Positions 26,735 through 37,085 of a stretch of DNA of 61,066 nt are shown in pieces. The stretch covers positions 1 to 61,066 of the forward strand of contig CAMLIF010000010.1 in NCBI GenBank assembly GCA_946479985.1, written 5' to 3'. This DNA is from an uncultured Flavobacteriales bacterium. Lineage in GTDB: Bacteria > Bacteroidota > Bacteroidia > Flavobacteriales > Crocinitomicaceae. Made by a program: the position numbers and the translations under genes. The notes beneath the pieces are model-generated. The model did not search any database. It was not told where the DNA came from and saw nothing but the letters and a program-made list of their open reading frames with translations. The first letter of the stretch is position 1; each line of letters begins with the position of its first letter.

Positions 26735-29700
26735 TTAAAAGAAAGCTTTCACTTCCATACCACCAGCGTGAACTGCTGTATTTCCGGCACTTTTTCGTCC
26801 GTTATACTGAATGGATATTTGGAGATTTTTTGAAACACTGCGTTGGTAACCAACCGACCAAACTGTATTTTGACCTGGTTTAAGTGCTTCCAGTAATTCA
26901 AAACCAAGAGGTGAATTGGCGTTTCCGTCAAATGTGATCTGGATATAATTAACCTGTCCCTGAAAACTTCCTTTCTTCGCCTGGTTGACTTTGGTTGTAA
27001 TTCCGATATCCCGGAGCAAACTGCTTTCGCCGCCAAACTGAGGTGCATTTTTCTTGTATGAATACCGGCCGTCTAAACTAATCCGGAAGGAAGATGACGG
27101 CTGGTAAACCAAGGATGGTTTGATCAGGTAGTAATTCAATGAATAGGAACGATTCGTTGTATAATCAACCACAGCGTTTTTGGTTCCGCGCTCGTAACTT
27201 CCCAAAACACTCCATTTCTTTTGCAAATTCAGGCGGGCATTTATTTCATTTGACTCAACATCTCTACCATCGAAACCTGAAGCGAGTAAGGTTTTGGAAC
27301 TTTGATGGTTGAAATGATATTCCATTCCAAAAACCGAACTCAATCGATTGAAATAAACGCTCTGCCGGACATTTCCGGATGTCGAGATCAAAGAAGCATC
27401 GTCAATATTACGGGCAAACGGGTTGTATGCATCTAAACCGTCAAAAATAGAAACCTTGCGCTGGATGCGAAAACGGGACATGGTGGAAAATAAAGCGATG
27501 AATTTTTTTACTCCGATTTCATTACTCCAAACACGTTCCGGTTTCAATACTAACGATTGGTTATATTCATTGCTGTAGGTTCTGCTGTAAACATTTGAAG
27601 GCGTAAAGACCCGGATATAACTTGCCTGATCCGAGTATGCAGCAATTTCAAATTCATTCAGATCTTTGATTCCATTTCCGTTGTAATCGTTCCAGGTATA
27701 AACTCCCTGTCCGTCATTTACTTTGATATAAACGAATTCTTTCTTCTGCTCCAACCCGGCGCCAACTTCGTAAAACGTGGTTAGCTGCAATGCGCCTTTC
27801 AACAGTTTTATTTCATGGTCAAATCTCCCGTTTGTTGTTTGTTCCGGAGCCTGCTGAATCAGATTCGTATCTTTAATTTCCAGTGTGCGAACATTGCCAA
27901 TGATAACTAAACGCTGATTTTTCCATCCTATTCCGGCCGTTGAACGTTTCGTCCATTCGATTCCTATTGTTCTGGCTATTGCGGCTCTTTTCAAACTAGT
28001 ACTGTCCGATCTTCCATCTGTTCTCTCTCGATAGGTAAATTTCACTTCTCCTTTGACTGTATCTCCCAATGCAGCATAGCCCTGTACATCAAAGAAAGAA
28101 TAAGATCTTGTTTCCAGTATCCCGTTCGTTTTAAATTGATTGTGTTCCTGATCATTTTTGATCCCTAGTCTCACTCTCTTTATACTTTTTGAAACATCCA
28201 GTCTGTGGCGAATAAATTGATTTGTTCCTACCGCATCGGAAGCTAAAACACTTCCATCTCCGTTCACCTTCCATCCGTTTTGACTCCAGTTGATGACCGT
28301 TTGAATGCGGTTTCCGGCAAAGCTGTTTCCAACTTCATAATGTTGTCCGTTTACAGAAATTTGTCCGTATTTGATATTCTGAACAGCGGTTCCTGCGGAA
28401 AGATAAACCTGGTTTCCCGTATAGTTCTGGTTGCGTGTATTCCAGTCACGGTCAAACTCAACTGCGCGGTATTGTTCAATAGGTTTAAAATAAGGATCGA
28501 GCATCTCCAATTCCCCGGTAGAAAGCCACTTCCATTGCTTTACACTATCAGTCCCGAACGGCTTGGTGTATTCTACTTTCGATTTAAGGGCATATCCCTG
28601 ATCGTCGAATGAATCTTTTCTTGAAAACGTATTCAGATCATATTTGCTGGAAGCCAATTCCGCCATAACGGTCAATTTCTCTGAAACACGATATCTTGCT
28701 CCCGCGGTATACAATTGCTGCTGTTTCGGGGTAATCAGGATATTCACCGGAGCATAATCTCCCTGAGGAATGCCGCCTGCCGGTTCAATCCATTTATAGA
28801 TTCTTCCAAGAGCGGAATACTCACTGAGCACATAATCTCCTTTACCGGGCCCGACGTATGCAAAATTCACCTTATAGAAAGCTGCGTTCGGATCAACAGA
28901 AAAAACCAAAACACTGTCATAAGCAAGGGAATCAATCAATTTATACATAATTGAGTTCTCCGAATAAGCAACTGAATCGATAACAGTTGAACGTGCCAGG
29001 AGCAGATTGTCTCCAATACTTGCCAGCAGACTTTTCTGATCTAAACTCAAAGTTTGCTGAAGCGGCTGATTCTTTGCGTCCTGTTCCGAATACGCATTCA
29101 CCCACCAATCGAGTTTTTTGCCGGTTCCCGTAGTATTGAATTGAAAGAGCGAACGGGCATAATTTTGATCGGAATATTGAAATTCGGCTACAATTCGTGA
29201 ATCCTTGGTAATTAAATTCCGTGCTGTAAATGTTAATTCGGAAGTATTGTAATCAATCGTGTAATCGAATTCCTGCCCGCGGGTTAGCAGCTTCCCGTCG
29301 ATGTAAATGCGCTCGGTTCCGGAAAGAACTACGATATATGGTTCGTTCTCATTTCCCTGCAGACGATATGGCCCTTGATTCCCTTCAATTCCCTGGATAA
29401 TCTGCCGGTTGAACTTCCCTTTCGACAATGCACCGCTTACCTGCGATTTGATGCTTGATGTCTTGGTTTGTTTCCAGGTATATTCTCCTGTTAAACCCTG
29501 ACCGCGTTTTTTGTAAGTAAGAAAATAACCTTCCGGTTTATTGATCCAGAAATCGCCGGCGGTTAACTTGAACTGGTCGTTAAAAAGCTGAATAAAAACC
29601 TGGTCGAATTCCTGAAGCTTATTCGTGTTTCCTTCCGGTTGAATGGGTAAATTATCATCTGTAACTGAGGCAAGGACCTGTAAATTCGGAGCAATATACC

Positions 29701-30187
29701 CAGATAACCGCAAATTTAAACTGGAATTTACTGATAAATTCTGCCTGTTTCCGAATGAAATTCCCCTGGAAATACTCCCTTGTTTTGTAAGGCCTGTCTG
29801 CCCGAAAAGATCACCGTTTTCAGACGATGGTGCAAGCAGGAATTGATCCCTGTCTCCTTTGGTATCGTTATAAATAAGTGCTGTATCACGTTTTACCAAT
29901 GGTATGGAGAGATTGTAAGGTAAAACCCGATAGGACAATGAAACTGAATCAGCGCATTTTTTGGTGATAGTTATCCGGGCAGCCGTGAAATCTATTAAAT
30001 AATCAGATTCAGTTAATTTATCTGCGCCGCAAAACACTTGCAGCGTTCCAGGAAGGACGGAAAGTGTGTCAAACGTGAAATTTACCTGTGAGGATGCAAT
30101 TGTTTTAGTACGCATTCCACTGCCTTGCGCCAAAACAGGCGTAAAACAAATGAATGAGCAAATGAATAAAACAAGACTTCGCACCAT
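26735..30187 (-). CDS. Large SprA-like outer-membrane beta-barrel protein, function unknown
   Basis: The product has about 1,150 residues with a signal peptide MVRSLVLFICSFICFTPVLAQ. It is beta-rich throughout and ends in an aromatic strand (MEVKAFF), consistent with an outer-membrane barrel. Near residues 296-320 the segment IYIDGKLLTRGQEFDYTIDY resembles the GxxLxxGxDYTVDY module of SprA. Near 835 DYNGNGIKDLNEFE has the layout of a calcium-binding EF-hand/dockerin loop. The frame continues upstream to a GTG at 30265 that overlaps the previous stop as GTGA, so translational coupling is possible. ATG 30187 is preferred because it starts the signal peptide. Function is not recognised; a role in surface export or polymer handling is speculation. 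Confidence 0.75.
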   Translation of the reverse strand: MVRSLVLFICSFICFTPVLAQGSGMRTKTIASSQVNFTFDTLSVLPGTLQVFCGADKLTESDYLIDFTAARITITKKCADSVSLSYRVLPYNLSIPLVKRDTALIYNDTKGDRDQFLLAPSSENGDLFGQTGLTKQGSISRGISFGNRQNLSVNSSLNLRLSGYIAPNLQVLASVTDDNLPIQPEGNTNKLQEFDQVFIQLFNDQFKLTAGDFWINKPEGYFLTYKKRGQGLTGEYTWKQTKTSSIKSQVSGALSKGKFNRQIIQGIEGNQGPYRLQGNENEPYIVVLSGTERIYIDGKLLTRGQEFDYTIDYNTSELTFTARNLITKDSRIVAEFQYSDQNYARSLFQFNTTGTGKKLDWWVNAYSEQDAKNQPLQQTLSLDQKSLLASIGDNLLLARSTVIDSVAYSENSIMYKLIDSLAYDSVLVFSVDPNAAFYKVNFAYVGPGKGDYVLSEYSALGRIYKWIEPAGGIPQGDYAPVNILITPKQQQLYTAGARYRVSEKLTVMAELASSKYDLNTFSRKDSFDDQGYALKSKVEYTKPFGTDSVKQWKWLSTGELEMLDPYFKPIEQYRAVEFDRDWNTRNQNYTGNQVYLSAGTAVQNIKYGQISVNGQHYEVGNSFAGNRIQTVINWSQNGWKVNGDGSVLASDAVGTNQFIRHRLDVSKSIKRVRLGIKNDQEHNQFKTNGILETRSYSFFDVQGYAALGDTVKGEVKFTYRERTDGRSDSTSLKRAAIARTIGIEWTKRSTAGIGWKNQRLVIIGNVRTLEIKDTNLIQQAPEQTTNGRFDHEIKLLKGALQLTTFYEVGAGLEQKKEFVYIKVNDGQGVYTWNDYNGNGIKDLNEFEIAAYSDQASYIRVFTPSNVYSRTYSNEYNQSLVLKPERVWSNEIGVKKFIALFSTMSRFRIQRKVSIFDGLDAYNPFARNIDDASLISTSGNVRQSVYFNRLSSVFGMEYHFNHQSSKTLLASGFDGRDVESNEINARLNLQKKWSVLGSYERGTKNAVVDYTTNRSYSLNYYLIKPSLVYQPSSSFRISLDGRYSYKKNAPQFGGESSLLRDIGITTKVNQAKKGSFQGQVNYIQITFDGNANSPLGFELLEALKPGQNTVWSVGYQRSVSKNLQISIQYNGRKSAGNTAVHAGGMEVKAFF

Positions 30188-30261
30188 GCTAAGGTACAAA
30201 CGTTTTTTACTGCCATAAATTATCGACTGTTGGAATAGATTTTTTTCTTCGCTAAAGATTT

Positions 30262-31995
30262 TCACGGTCCGTATTTCTCCAACTCTACTTTAAGGTTCTT
30301 AAGTTTTCCCTTTATATGATGATCATTCCAAAAATAAATAGTTAGTTCGTCCATATTCTTCAAATAATCAAAACAGGAACGAGAGATCTCCACGTGTTCC
30401 ACTTCCTTATGAGAATCTTCGTAACCGGGAATAGCATGATAAGAACGGATGTTTTTATCCGATTGGCTGTAAAAATCGATTACAAATACAGGTGGCTTAT
30501 TTTTATCATTTCCTCTGATTACCCGATCGTACGAGACTTTGATATACATTCTTTCACCGGTTTTCAGTTTCACAGGAATTGATTTTCCTAAAAAAAATTC
30601 TTTTTCAGGTGTGATTTCGACAGATTCTTCGTGGAACAACACTTTTGACGAATAGCATTTTCCGAAAGGTTTCAACGAATGATGGTAAGCCCATCTTTCT
30701 TTGTTATCCGGATTCCAGAAAGCGAGCGATTCCCAATAAGACTCCCTGGTAAATCGTTGATTTGTATTATAACCAAACACATATTGATTAAATCGGATGA
30801 AAGGAAGTAACGCGGTAATGGCCAGGAGTGCCACAGCCCATTTCTTCATTTTTTTACTTCTTATGAAATCAAAAAGCGGAAGCAGCAGGAACACATAGTG
30901 TTCATTGAAGTTTCTCAAACCATGCTTCGACTCGAAATCATAGCACCACCACGACGCTGAAACATAACAAATGAGAAAAAAGTAGAACAGGTATACAATC
31001 GCCTTATATCGGTTGCTGCGAAATGCAGCTAAAGTATAAACCAGGCAAAAGATCAATATCGGGGAATGAAATAAAATCCCGGTTCTGTAACTGAATATTA
31101 TTTCTATCAATTGCGGATTAAACCAATTGAACCCTTCGCCTGAATAACTCCACAGGAAAAAAGATCCGGTTTGCCATTTCCAGATACCAAATTGATAAAA
31201 TACAGGGAGCAGAAACAGCATAAAACCAACAATAAGAATCTTTGGTTTCAATACAAAGGTTCTCAGATATTCCCAGAAAGCACGAAAGCTGTCGAAGAAA
31301 AACAAAACCATCACCAAAAACATCAGACTGGTTGGTCGTGTAATGGCTACTATTCCTGTTAGAAAAAAGAAACAGAGAAGATAAGCAGACTTTTCCGGGT
31401 GTTTCTTCATTTTTGTGATCAGCCACAAAAGGATACTGAAGCAAATAAACAGGTAATTATTCGCCCACATTACACCGTAGATCGCAGAAAAAAGCCAGGG
31501 AGCAGCTATTAGTACCAGGAGAAATATCCATTTCTGCCTCCGGTTCAATTGAAAATATTCAGAAACCGCATTTTGATAAAGTATAAATCCAAAAACGAAC
31601 ATCAAAATCGAATAGAAGAACATTCCTATAAAATAGGCGTCGTTGTAACCATCGGCCTGAGATCCTGATAATTTCAAAATTCCAGTTATTGCTAAAAAAG
31701 CAGGTGCAGCAATGAAAGAAACTCCGCTGAAGTATTTGTTTACGTAGGTTCCCTGATTTGTTGAGATCACGTACTCATCTTTCTGTCCGGTACGTTGATA
31801 TTTAACTTTTGCGTTTGTTCTAAATGTATTGTCACCGAAAAGATACAGAGCAGGCAGGTAAGAATAATATCCTTCACCATCGGAAGTTACCGTGTATTTA
31901 AAATTTGATTTTTCAACGGCAAAATGGATAACATAACTCAGAATGAATAACAGACAAACCAAGCGGTAATTCATTATTTTTCTAAGTTTCCACAT
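30262..31995 (-). CDS. Polytopic membrane protein, glycosyltransferase-like
   Basis: This 577-residue protein has about ten or eleven membrane helices in its first 400 residues. The first extracytoplasmic loop holds acidic residues (TVTSDGEGYYSYLPALYLFGDN), and the C-terminal soluble part (about 430-577) is beta-rich. This layout resembles PMT/ArnT-type membrane glycosyltransferases that use lipid-linked sugars. The family match is by layout only, so activity is inference. ATG 31995; ATG 31974 is an alternative. The stop overlaps the possible GTG start of the large barrel gene, so the two form an operon. A good TTTG-N21-TACATTTG promoter lies upstream. Confidence 0.7.
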   Translation of the reverse strand: MWKLRKIMNYRLVCLLFILSYVIHFAVEKSNFKYTVTSDGEGYYSYLPALYLFGDNTFRTNAKVKYQRTGQKDEYVISTNQGTYVNKYFSGVSFIAAPAFLAITGILKLSGSQADGYNDAYFIGMFFYSILMFVFGFILYQNAVSEYFQLNRRQKWIFLLVLIAAPWLFSAIYGVMWANNYLFICFSILLWLITKMKKHPEKSAYLLCFFFLTGIVAITRPTSLMFLVMVLFFFDSFRAFWEYLRTFVLKPKILIVGFMLFLLPVFYQFGIWKWQTGSFFLWSYSGEGFNWFNPQLIEIIFSYRTGILFHSPILIFCLVYTLAAFRSNRYKAIVYLFYFFLICYVSASWWCYDFESKHGLRNFNEHYVFLLLPLFDFIRSKKMKKWAVALLAITALLPFIRFNQYVFGYNTNQRFTRESYWESLAFWNPDNKERWAYHHSLKPFGKCYSSKVLFHEESVEITPEKEFFLGKSIPVKLKTGERMYIKVSYDRVIRGNDKNKPPVFVIDFYSQSDKNIRSYHAIPGYEDSHKEVEHVEISRSCFDYLKNMDELTIYFWNDHHIKGKLKNLKVELEKYGP

Positions 31996-32021
31996 TTACT
32001 AAAAGCATTATTCCGGAGCGA

Positions 32022-32054
32022 CAAATGTATTCTTTTGGATCAAGTTAGTACAAA
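32022..32054 (-). promoter_or_regulatory. Promoter TTTG-N21-TACATTTG for the membrane protein - barrel operon
   Basis: TTTG (32051-32054, minus strand) and TACATTTG (32022-32029) have consensus sequence and spacing for Bacteroidota. The -7 box lies 26 bases upstream of ATG 31995. Confidence 0.7.
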
Positions 32055-32177
32055 CTTATAAAAAGGAAAGTATTTTTACGCCGGTAGTTTATTTAACCGA
32101 AAGTTTTGTTTTATGAAATCCCGAACCTGATCATTTACGTATTACCTTTAGAAAATCACACCACAGATACAAGACGA

Positions 32178-33545
32178 ATGGGTCCAACTGACAAAGTCAA
32201 AGAAGCATTTAACCTATCAACTATTCGGTTCCATATCATTGCCACCTGGGTGGGTTTACTGTTAAACTTATTGTGGTGGATCAGTGACTTGATTGTTTTA
32301 CCGGCGTATAGCATTCCATTTCTGTTCTTTCGGATCGGCGTTTCCTTAAGCTCACTTCTGGTATTACTGTTCAGAGAGAAATTGGGCGTAAATATTTATT
32401 TCTGTATGTTCTTCCTGGTCAGCGGGATTTCTGTTCAAAATGCTTTCATGTGGAGCGTGATGGATGTGGCACATTTCCAGCAGCATGCCTTTGCTTATGT
32501 AGTTTTATTCATTGGCGTTGGTATGCTGGTACTATGGTCGTTCAAACTATCAATGGTGCTTCTTGGAATTACTGTGGTGAGTAACCTGGTTTTTCTTTCT
32601 CTGAATAGCTCGCTAAGTCTTGATCAGATTTTGGTGAATGGTGGATTACTGACACTTACTGTAGTTATTTTCACTGCTTTCCTGATTCGTTCGAGATACA
32701 GATTAACCATTAATGAGATTAAAATAAGATTGGACCTGGCCGAATCCAATACTAAAGTTGAAAAACAAAAAGAGCTCCTGGAAACAAAGAACAGAGAAAT
32801 TACTGACAGTATTTCTTATGCCAGAACCATTCAACAGGCTGTACTTCCTTCCACGAATGAATTGAACAAATGGGTTTCTGATTTTTTTATTCTGAATATT
32901 CCGAAAAACATTGTTTCGGGAGATTTCTATTGGGTACATAAATCGGAAAACAAAACCTTTTTTGTTGTTGCAGACTGTACCGGACATGGTGTTCCGGGCG
33001 GATTCATGACAATGCTGGGGCTTTCATTTCTCGAAGATATTGTTGTTGCAAAGCAGGTGGAAGATCCGGGGACTATTCTTGATCTTTTGCGCGAGCGAAT
33101 TATTTCTGCCCTGAATCAGAAAGGGATTGTTGGTGAGAACAAGGACGGAATGGATATTTCTTTATTTGTGATCGATTGCAATGATCACAATTTAACTTAT
33201 TCAGGCGCATACAATGATCTTCATATAATGCGGAAAAACGAGCTAATAACGTTGAAAGCTATGCGTCAGCCTTGCGGATATAGCCCGGCAGCCAAGCCTT
33301 TTGAGACCATTCACTTCGAATTGAAAACGGGCGACACCATTTATGCTATGTCGGACGGATATGCTGATCAGTTCGGCGGTGAATTCGGAAAGAAATACCG
33401 TATAAAAACCTTGCTTCAGCAGCTTCTGGTTTTGAACGAACTGAGTATGGCAGATCAGCGTAATGCATTCTACAAAACGTTTGAAGATTGGCGTGGTGAT
33501 CTGGAACAAATCGATGATGTTCTTCTGATGGGAGTCCGCATATAA
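32178..33545 (+). CDS. Membrane-anchored SpoIIE/PP2C-type serine phosphatase
   Basis: The 455-residue product has six membrane helices (about residues 20-180), a coiled-coil linker (about 185-225) and a SpoIIE domain. Domain motifs are SISYARTIQQAVLP, VSGDFYWV, VADCTGHGVPGGFMTMLG, NKDGMDISLFVID and MSDGYADQFGG, which carry the metal-binding aspartates of PP2C phosphatases. In Bacteroidota such proteins usually dephosphorylate an anti-sigma-factor antagonist or similar partner; no such gene is next to it. The frame is open from a TTG at 32106, but ATG 32178 (MGPTDKVKEAFNL) is preferred. It is divergent from the membrane protein-barrel operon and converges on nrdA. Confidence 0.88.
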   Translation: MGPTDKVKEAFNLSTIRFHIIATWVGLLLNLLWWISDLIVLPAYSIPFLFFRIGVSLSSLLVLLFREKLGVNIYFCMFFLVSGISVQNAFMWSVMDVAHFQQHAFAYVVLFIGVGMLVLWSFKLSMVLLGITVVSNLVFLSLNSSLSLDQILVNGGLLTLTVVIFTAFLIRSRYRLTINEIKIRLDLAESNTKVEKQKELLETKNREITDSISYARTIQQAVLPSTNELNKWVSDFFILNIPKNIVSGDFYWVHKSENKTFFVVADCTGHGVPGGFMTMLGLSFLEDIVVAKQVEDPGTILDLLRERIISALNQKGIVGENKDGMDISLFVIDCNDHNLTYSGAYNDLHIMRKNELITLKAMRQPCGYSPAAKPFETIHFELKTGDTIYAMSDGYADQFGGEFGKKYRIKTLLQQLLVLNELSMADQRNAFYKTFEDWRGDLEQIDDVLLMGVRI

Positions 33546-33547
33546 AA

Positions 33548-33579
33548 AATCCCTCACCTGCCAGAGCAGACGAGGGATT
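33548..33579. terminator. Hairpin after the phosphatase gene
   Basis: The outer arms AATCCCTC / GAGGGATT (8 bp) and inner CTGC / GCAG (4 bp) are separated by a 2x2 internal loop. It begins within five bases of the stop codon. No long T-tract follows on the plus strand. The inner part (CTGCC...GCAGAC) resembles hairpins at 50872 and 52000. Confidence 0.6.
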
Positions 33580-33636
33580 AACATGTGATATCGAATAAAA
33601 ACGGCACAATTATTAACATCACAATTTATTTCCATA

Positions 33637-33676
33637 AACAAAGTAGGGACAGGTCGCGACCTGTCCCTACTTTGTT
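33637..33676. repeat. Perfect 40-bp palindrome, second copy of the GGTCGCGACC hairpin
   Basis: Both 20-base arms pair perfectly around 33656/33657. The core CAGGTCGCGACCTG is identical to the copy at 5108-5143. Next to it, the first copy has G...C where this one has A...T, which preserves pairing. The flanks (AACAAAGTAGGG...) differ from the first copy yet are also fully complementary. It lies between the convergent ends of the phosphatase and nrdA genes and may help terminate either. Confidence 0.85.
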
Positions 33677-33694
33677 ATTTTCATTTAATGAATT

Positions 33695-36055
33695 CTACCC
33701 AGAACACATTTCACAGTTGTCCGGATTATCCAAAGAGCATGCAATTGCTGCTGCTTGTTCTTCCAGTTCTGCTGCTGTTGGTTCAGCCGTCACAGTTTTA
33801 TCAACCGTAAACTTGATTGCGTCTGTAGCAGCTTTTGTACGTAAGTAGTACATTCCTGTTTTCAATCCTTTTTTCCAGCCGTAGAAGTGCATAGAAGTCA
33901 ACTTACCGAAGTTAGCGTTCTCCATGAAAATATTCAACGATTGAGACTGACAGATGTAAGCTCCGCGTTCTGCTGCTTGCTCAATGATTGCTTTTTGAGA
34001 AATTTCCCAAGCAGTTTTGTATAAGTCTTTGATGTATTGAGGAATCTCGTGGATGTTTTGAACTGATCCGTTCGACTGCATCAATTTCTGACGCATTTCG
34101 TTACTCCACAATCCTTCTTTCACCAAATCTTTTAATAAATGCTTGTTCACGATAATGAATTCACCAGACAATACACGGCGTGTGTAAATGTTTGATGTAT
34201 ATGGCTCAAAACATTCGTTGTTTCCTAAGATTTGTGCTGTAGAAGCTGTTGGCATTGGAGCTAACAACAATGAGTTGCGTACACCGTGCTTCATTACTTC
34301 TTCTTTCAACACATCCCATTCCCAACGGTTAGTTGGAGTTACACCCCACATATCGTACTGGAAAATTCCTTGTGAAACAGGTGAACCTGCAAACGTTTCG
34401 TAAGGTCCTTCAGCTTTTGCCAGGTCTTTAGACGCAGTCATTGCAGCGTAATAGATCGTTTCAAAGATCTCACGGTTCAATGCTTTAGCTTCTTCCGATT
34501 CGAATGGGAAACGCATCATAATGTAAGCATCAGCCAATCCCTGAACGCCTAGTCCGATTGGACGGTGACGCATGTTAGAATTACGGGCTTCTTCTACCGG
34601 ATAGTAGTTTCCGTCGATAATTCTGTTCAGGTTAATCGTAGCCTGGTAAGTCACTTCAAACAACTTATCGTGGTCGAATTTACCATCTTCCGTAACATAT
34701 TTTGGTAATGCCAAAGAAGCAAGGTTACAAACCGCGATCTCATCCGGTGCAGTGTATTCGATGATCTCAGTACACAAGTTCGAAGACTTGATAGTACCTA
34801 GGTTTTTCTGATTTGATTTCTCATTTGCAGCGTCTTTGTACAACATGTAAGGAGTACCAGTTTCGATTTGAGACTCTAAAACTTTAAACCACAATTCCTG
34901 TGCTTTGATTGTTTTACGACCTTTTCCTGCAGCTTCGTATGAAGTATATAGTTTCTCGAATTCTGCTCCGTAAGCATCAGAAAGTCCCGGACATTCGTGC
35001 GGACACATCAATGTCCATTCTCCGTTCTCTTCTACTCGTTTCATAAACAAATCCGGAATCCAAAGAGCGTAGAACAAATCACGCGCACGCATTTCTTCTT
35101 TTCCGGTATTCTTTTTCAAGTCAAGGAAATCAAATACGTCAGCATGCCAAGGCTCTATGTACATAGCGAAAGAACCTTTACGTTTTCCTCCACCCTGATC
35201 TACATAACGTGCAGTATCATTGTAAACTCTCAACATTGGAACAATACCGTTCGACGTACCGTTTGTTCCTTTAATGTAAGATCCTGTTGCGCGAATATTG
35301 TGAATAGCCAATCCGATACCACCAGCCGACTGAGAAATCTGAGCACATGATTTCAACGTGTCGTAAATACCTTCGATACTATCATCTTTCATTGTTAATA
35401 AGAAACAAGACGACATTTGAGGTTTTGGTGTACCTGCATTGAATAAAGTTGGTGTTGCGTGTGTGAACCATCCTTCCGACATCAGGTTGTACGTTTTAAG
35501 AGCCTGGTTGATATCACTTTTGTGAATACCAATTGCCACACGTAACAACATGTGCTGCGGACGTTCAGCGATATCGCCGTTCAAACGCAATAAATAACTT
35601 CTTGTTAATGTTTTAAATCCAAAATAATCGTAACGGAAATCGCGATCATAAATGATTGAAGAATCCAACACTTCCTTGTGTTCCTGAATAACCTGGTACA
35701 CGTCATCAGCAAGTAATGATGCATTTTGCCCGGTTTTAGGATCAATGTATCTGTACAAATCTTCCATTACTTCAGAAAACGTTTTTTTCGTTTCCTTGTG
35801 TAAGTTGGAAACTGCGATACGTGAAGCCAACAATGCATAATCCGGATGCTCCATTGTTTTAGCTGCTGCAACTTCAGCTGCCAGGTTATCCAAATCTGTT
35901 GTCGACACCCCGTCGTAGATTCCTTCGATCACTTTCATCGCAACCGCTTCCGGCGATACAAGTGGATCAAGCCCATAACACATCTTAATGATGCGCGCAG
36001 TGATTTTGTCGAATTTCACCGCTTCCTTTTTCCCGTCTCTTTTTAGTACATACAT
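33695..36055 (-). CDS. nrdA: Class I ribonucleoside-diphosphate reductase, alpha subunit
   Basis: This 786-residue catalytic subunit reduces ribonucleotides to deoxyribonucleotides. An ATP-cone allosteric domain covers about residues 1-95 ([22 protein letters not shown]). The active site has the SSCFL cysteine, NLCTEI (Asn, Cys, Glu of the radical site) and [10 protein letters not shown]. The C-terminal shuttle cysteines are in NCEMCSG. The start at ATG 36055 is preceded at nine bases by AGGAG, an unusual strong Shine-Dalgarno for this phylum. It lies 43 bases downstream of nrdB and converges on the phosphatase gene. Confidence 0.97.
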   Translation of the reverse strand: MYVLKRDGKKEAVKFDKITARIIKMCYGLDPLVSPEAVAMKVIEGIYDGVSTTDLDNLAAEVAAAKTMEHPDYALLASRIAVSNLHKETKKTFSEVMEDLYRYIDPKTGQNASLLADDVYQVIQEHKEVLDSSIIYDRDFRYDYFGFKTLTRSYLLRLNGDIAERPQHMLLRVAIGIHKSDINQALKTYNLMSEGWFTHATPTLFNAGTPKPQMSSCFLLTMKDDSIEGIYDTLKSCAQISQSAGGIGLAIHNIRATGSYIKGTNGTSNGIVPMLRVYNDTARYVDQGGGKRKGSFAMYIEPWHADVFDFLDLKKNTGKEEMRARDLFYALWIPDLFMKRVEENGEWTLMCPHECPGLSDAYGAEFEKLYTSYEAAGKGRKTIKAQELWFKVLESQIETGTPYMLYKDAANEKSNQKNLGTIKSSNLCTEIIEYTAPDEIAVCNLASLALPKYVTEDGKFDHDKLFEVTYQATINLNRIIDGNYYPVEEARNSNMRHRPIGLGVQGLADAYIMMRFPFESEEAKALNREIFETIYYAAMTASKDLAKAEGPYETFAGSPVSQGIFQYDMWGVTPTNRWEWDVLKEEVMKHGVRNSLLLAPMPTASTAQILGNNECFEPYTSNIYTRRVLSGEFIIVNKHLLKDLVKEGLWSNEMRQKLMQSNGSVQNIHEIPQYIKDLYKTAWEISQKAIIEQAAERGAYICQSQSLNIFMENANFGKLTSMHFYGWKKGLKTGMYYLRTKAATDAIKFTVDKTVTAEPTAAELEEQAAAIACSLDNPDNCEMCSG

Positions 36056-36064
36056 AGTTGTGCT

Positions 36065-36069
36065 CTCCT
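36065..36069 (-). promoter_or_regulatory. Shine-Dalgarno-like AGGAG before nrdA
   Basis: AGGAG on the minus strand, nine bases upstream of the nrdA ATG. Other genes in this window mostly have A-rich leaders without such a site, so it may raise NrdA translation relative to NrdB in the shared transcript. Confidence 0.55.
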
Positions 36070-36098
36070 ATATTTTGGTTTGTTATTGTCTTGTTCTA

Positions 36099-37076
36099 TT
36101 AAAAATCTTCGTCGGTACTAAATACCTGACTGTCTTTGTTTCCTCCTAACACGTTTGCTTTCTGGTACTCAGCAACTCGTTTTTCGAAGAAGTTTGTTTT
36201 CCCCTGAATCGAGATCATATCCATGAAATCGAAAGGGTTTGATGTGTTGAACACTTTTGTGTTCCCTAATTCCACCAATAATCGATCAGCCACGAACTCG
36301 ATGTATTGTGCCATTAACTCTGCATTCATACCTATTAACTTCACTGGAAGCGCATCGGTTACAAATTCTTTCTCAATTTCCACGGCATCAAGGATAATTG
36401 CCTCAACTTGTTCTTTCGGCAAGCGATTCACCAGGTGTTTTGTGTACAACAAACAAGCAAAATCACAATGCAACCCTTCATCGCGTGAAATCAACTCATT
36501 TGAAAACGTCAATCCTGGCATCAGGCCACGTTTTTTCAACCAGAATATCGAACAGAATGAACCTGAAAAGAAGATTCCTTCTACTGCAGCGAATGCAACT
36601 AATCGCTCGGCAAAAGATCCGTTATCGATCCAGCGCAATGCCCATTCTGCTTTTTTCTTCACACAATCAATTGTATCCAATGCATTGAACAAATGATCTT
36701 TCTCTTTTGAATCCTTGATATACGTATCAATCAAAAGCGAATAGGTTTCAGAGTGAATGTTCTCAATTGTAACCTGGAAACCGTAGAAGAATTTCGCCTC
36801 TGTGTACTGCACTTCTGAAAGGAAGTGTTCTGCCAGATTTTCATTTACAATTCCGTCAGAAGCAGCGAAAAATGCCAATACGTGTTTGATAAAATGTTTC
36901 TCATCGTCATTCAACTTTGTTTCCCAATCCAACAAGTCCGGCGACAGATCAATTTCCTCTGCAGTCCAAAAGCTAGCTTCCGCTTTCTTATAGAACATCC
37001 AGATATCGTCATGTACTATCGGGAACAGCACAAACCTGCTGTTGTTTTCTTGTAAAATCGGTTCAATTTGCGACAT
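36099..37076 (-). CDS. nrdB: Class I ribonucleoside-diphosphate reductase, beta subunit
   Basis: This 325-residue ferritin-like protein generates the radical for NrdA. The metal and radical site is visible as ENIHSETY (Glu, His and the radical tyrosine in E-x-x-H-x-x-x-Y) and, in the second helix pair, [11 protein letters not shown], with further carboxylates in DDEKHFIKH. Retention of the tyrosine argues for a tyrosyl-radical enzyme (class Ia/Ib type) rather than class Ic. A TTG at 37085 is in frame, but ATG 37076 ([12 protein letters not shown]) fits the family start. It is upstream of nrdA, and a 640-base gene-free region lies before it. Confidence 0.96.
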   Translation of the reverse strand: MSQIEPILQENNSRFVLFPIVHDDIWMFYKKAEASFWTAEEIDLSPDLLDWETKLNDDEKHFIKHVLAFFAASDGIVNENLAEHFLSEVQYTEAKFFYGFQVTIENIHSETYSLLIDTYIKDSKEKDHLFNALDTIDCVKKKAEWALRWIDNGSFAERLVAFAAVEGIFFSGSFCSIFWLKKRGLMPGLTFSNELISRDEGLHCDFACLLYTKHLVNRLPKEQVEAIILDAVEIEKEFVTDALPVKLIGMNAELMAQYIEFVADRLLVELGNTKVFNTSNPFDFMDMISIQGKTNFFEKRVAEYQKANVLGGNKDSQVFSTDEDF

Positions 37077-37085
37077 TTTATTCAA

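Noticed and set aside
30188..30265. N-terminal extension of the large barrel protein from GTG 30265
   Set aside because: It would put 26 polar residues before an obvious signal peptide. The GTGA overlap is noted, but ATG 30187 is the better start.
36223..36696. 157-codon plus-strand frame opposite nrdB
   Set aside because: It is fully antisense to nrdB, which has all active-site residues in place.
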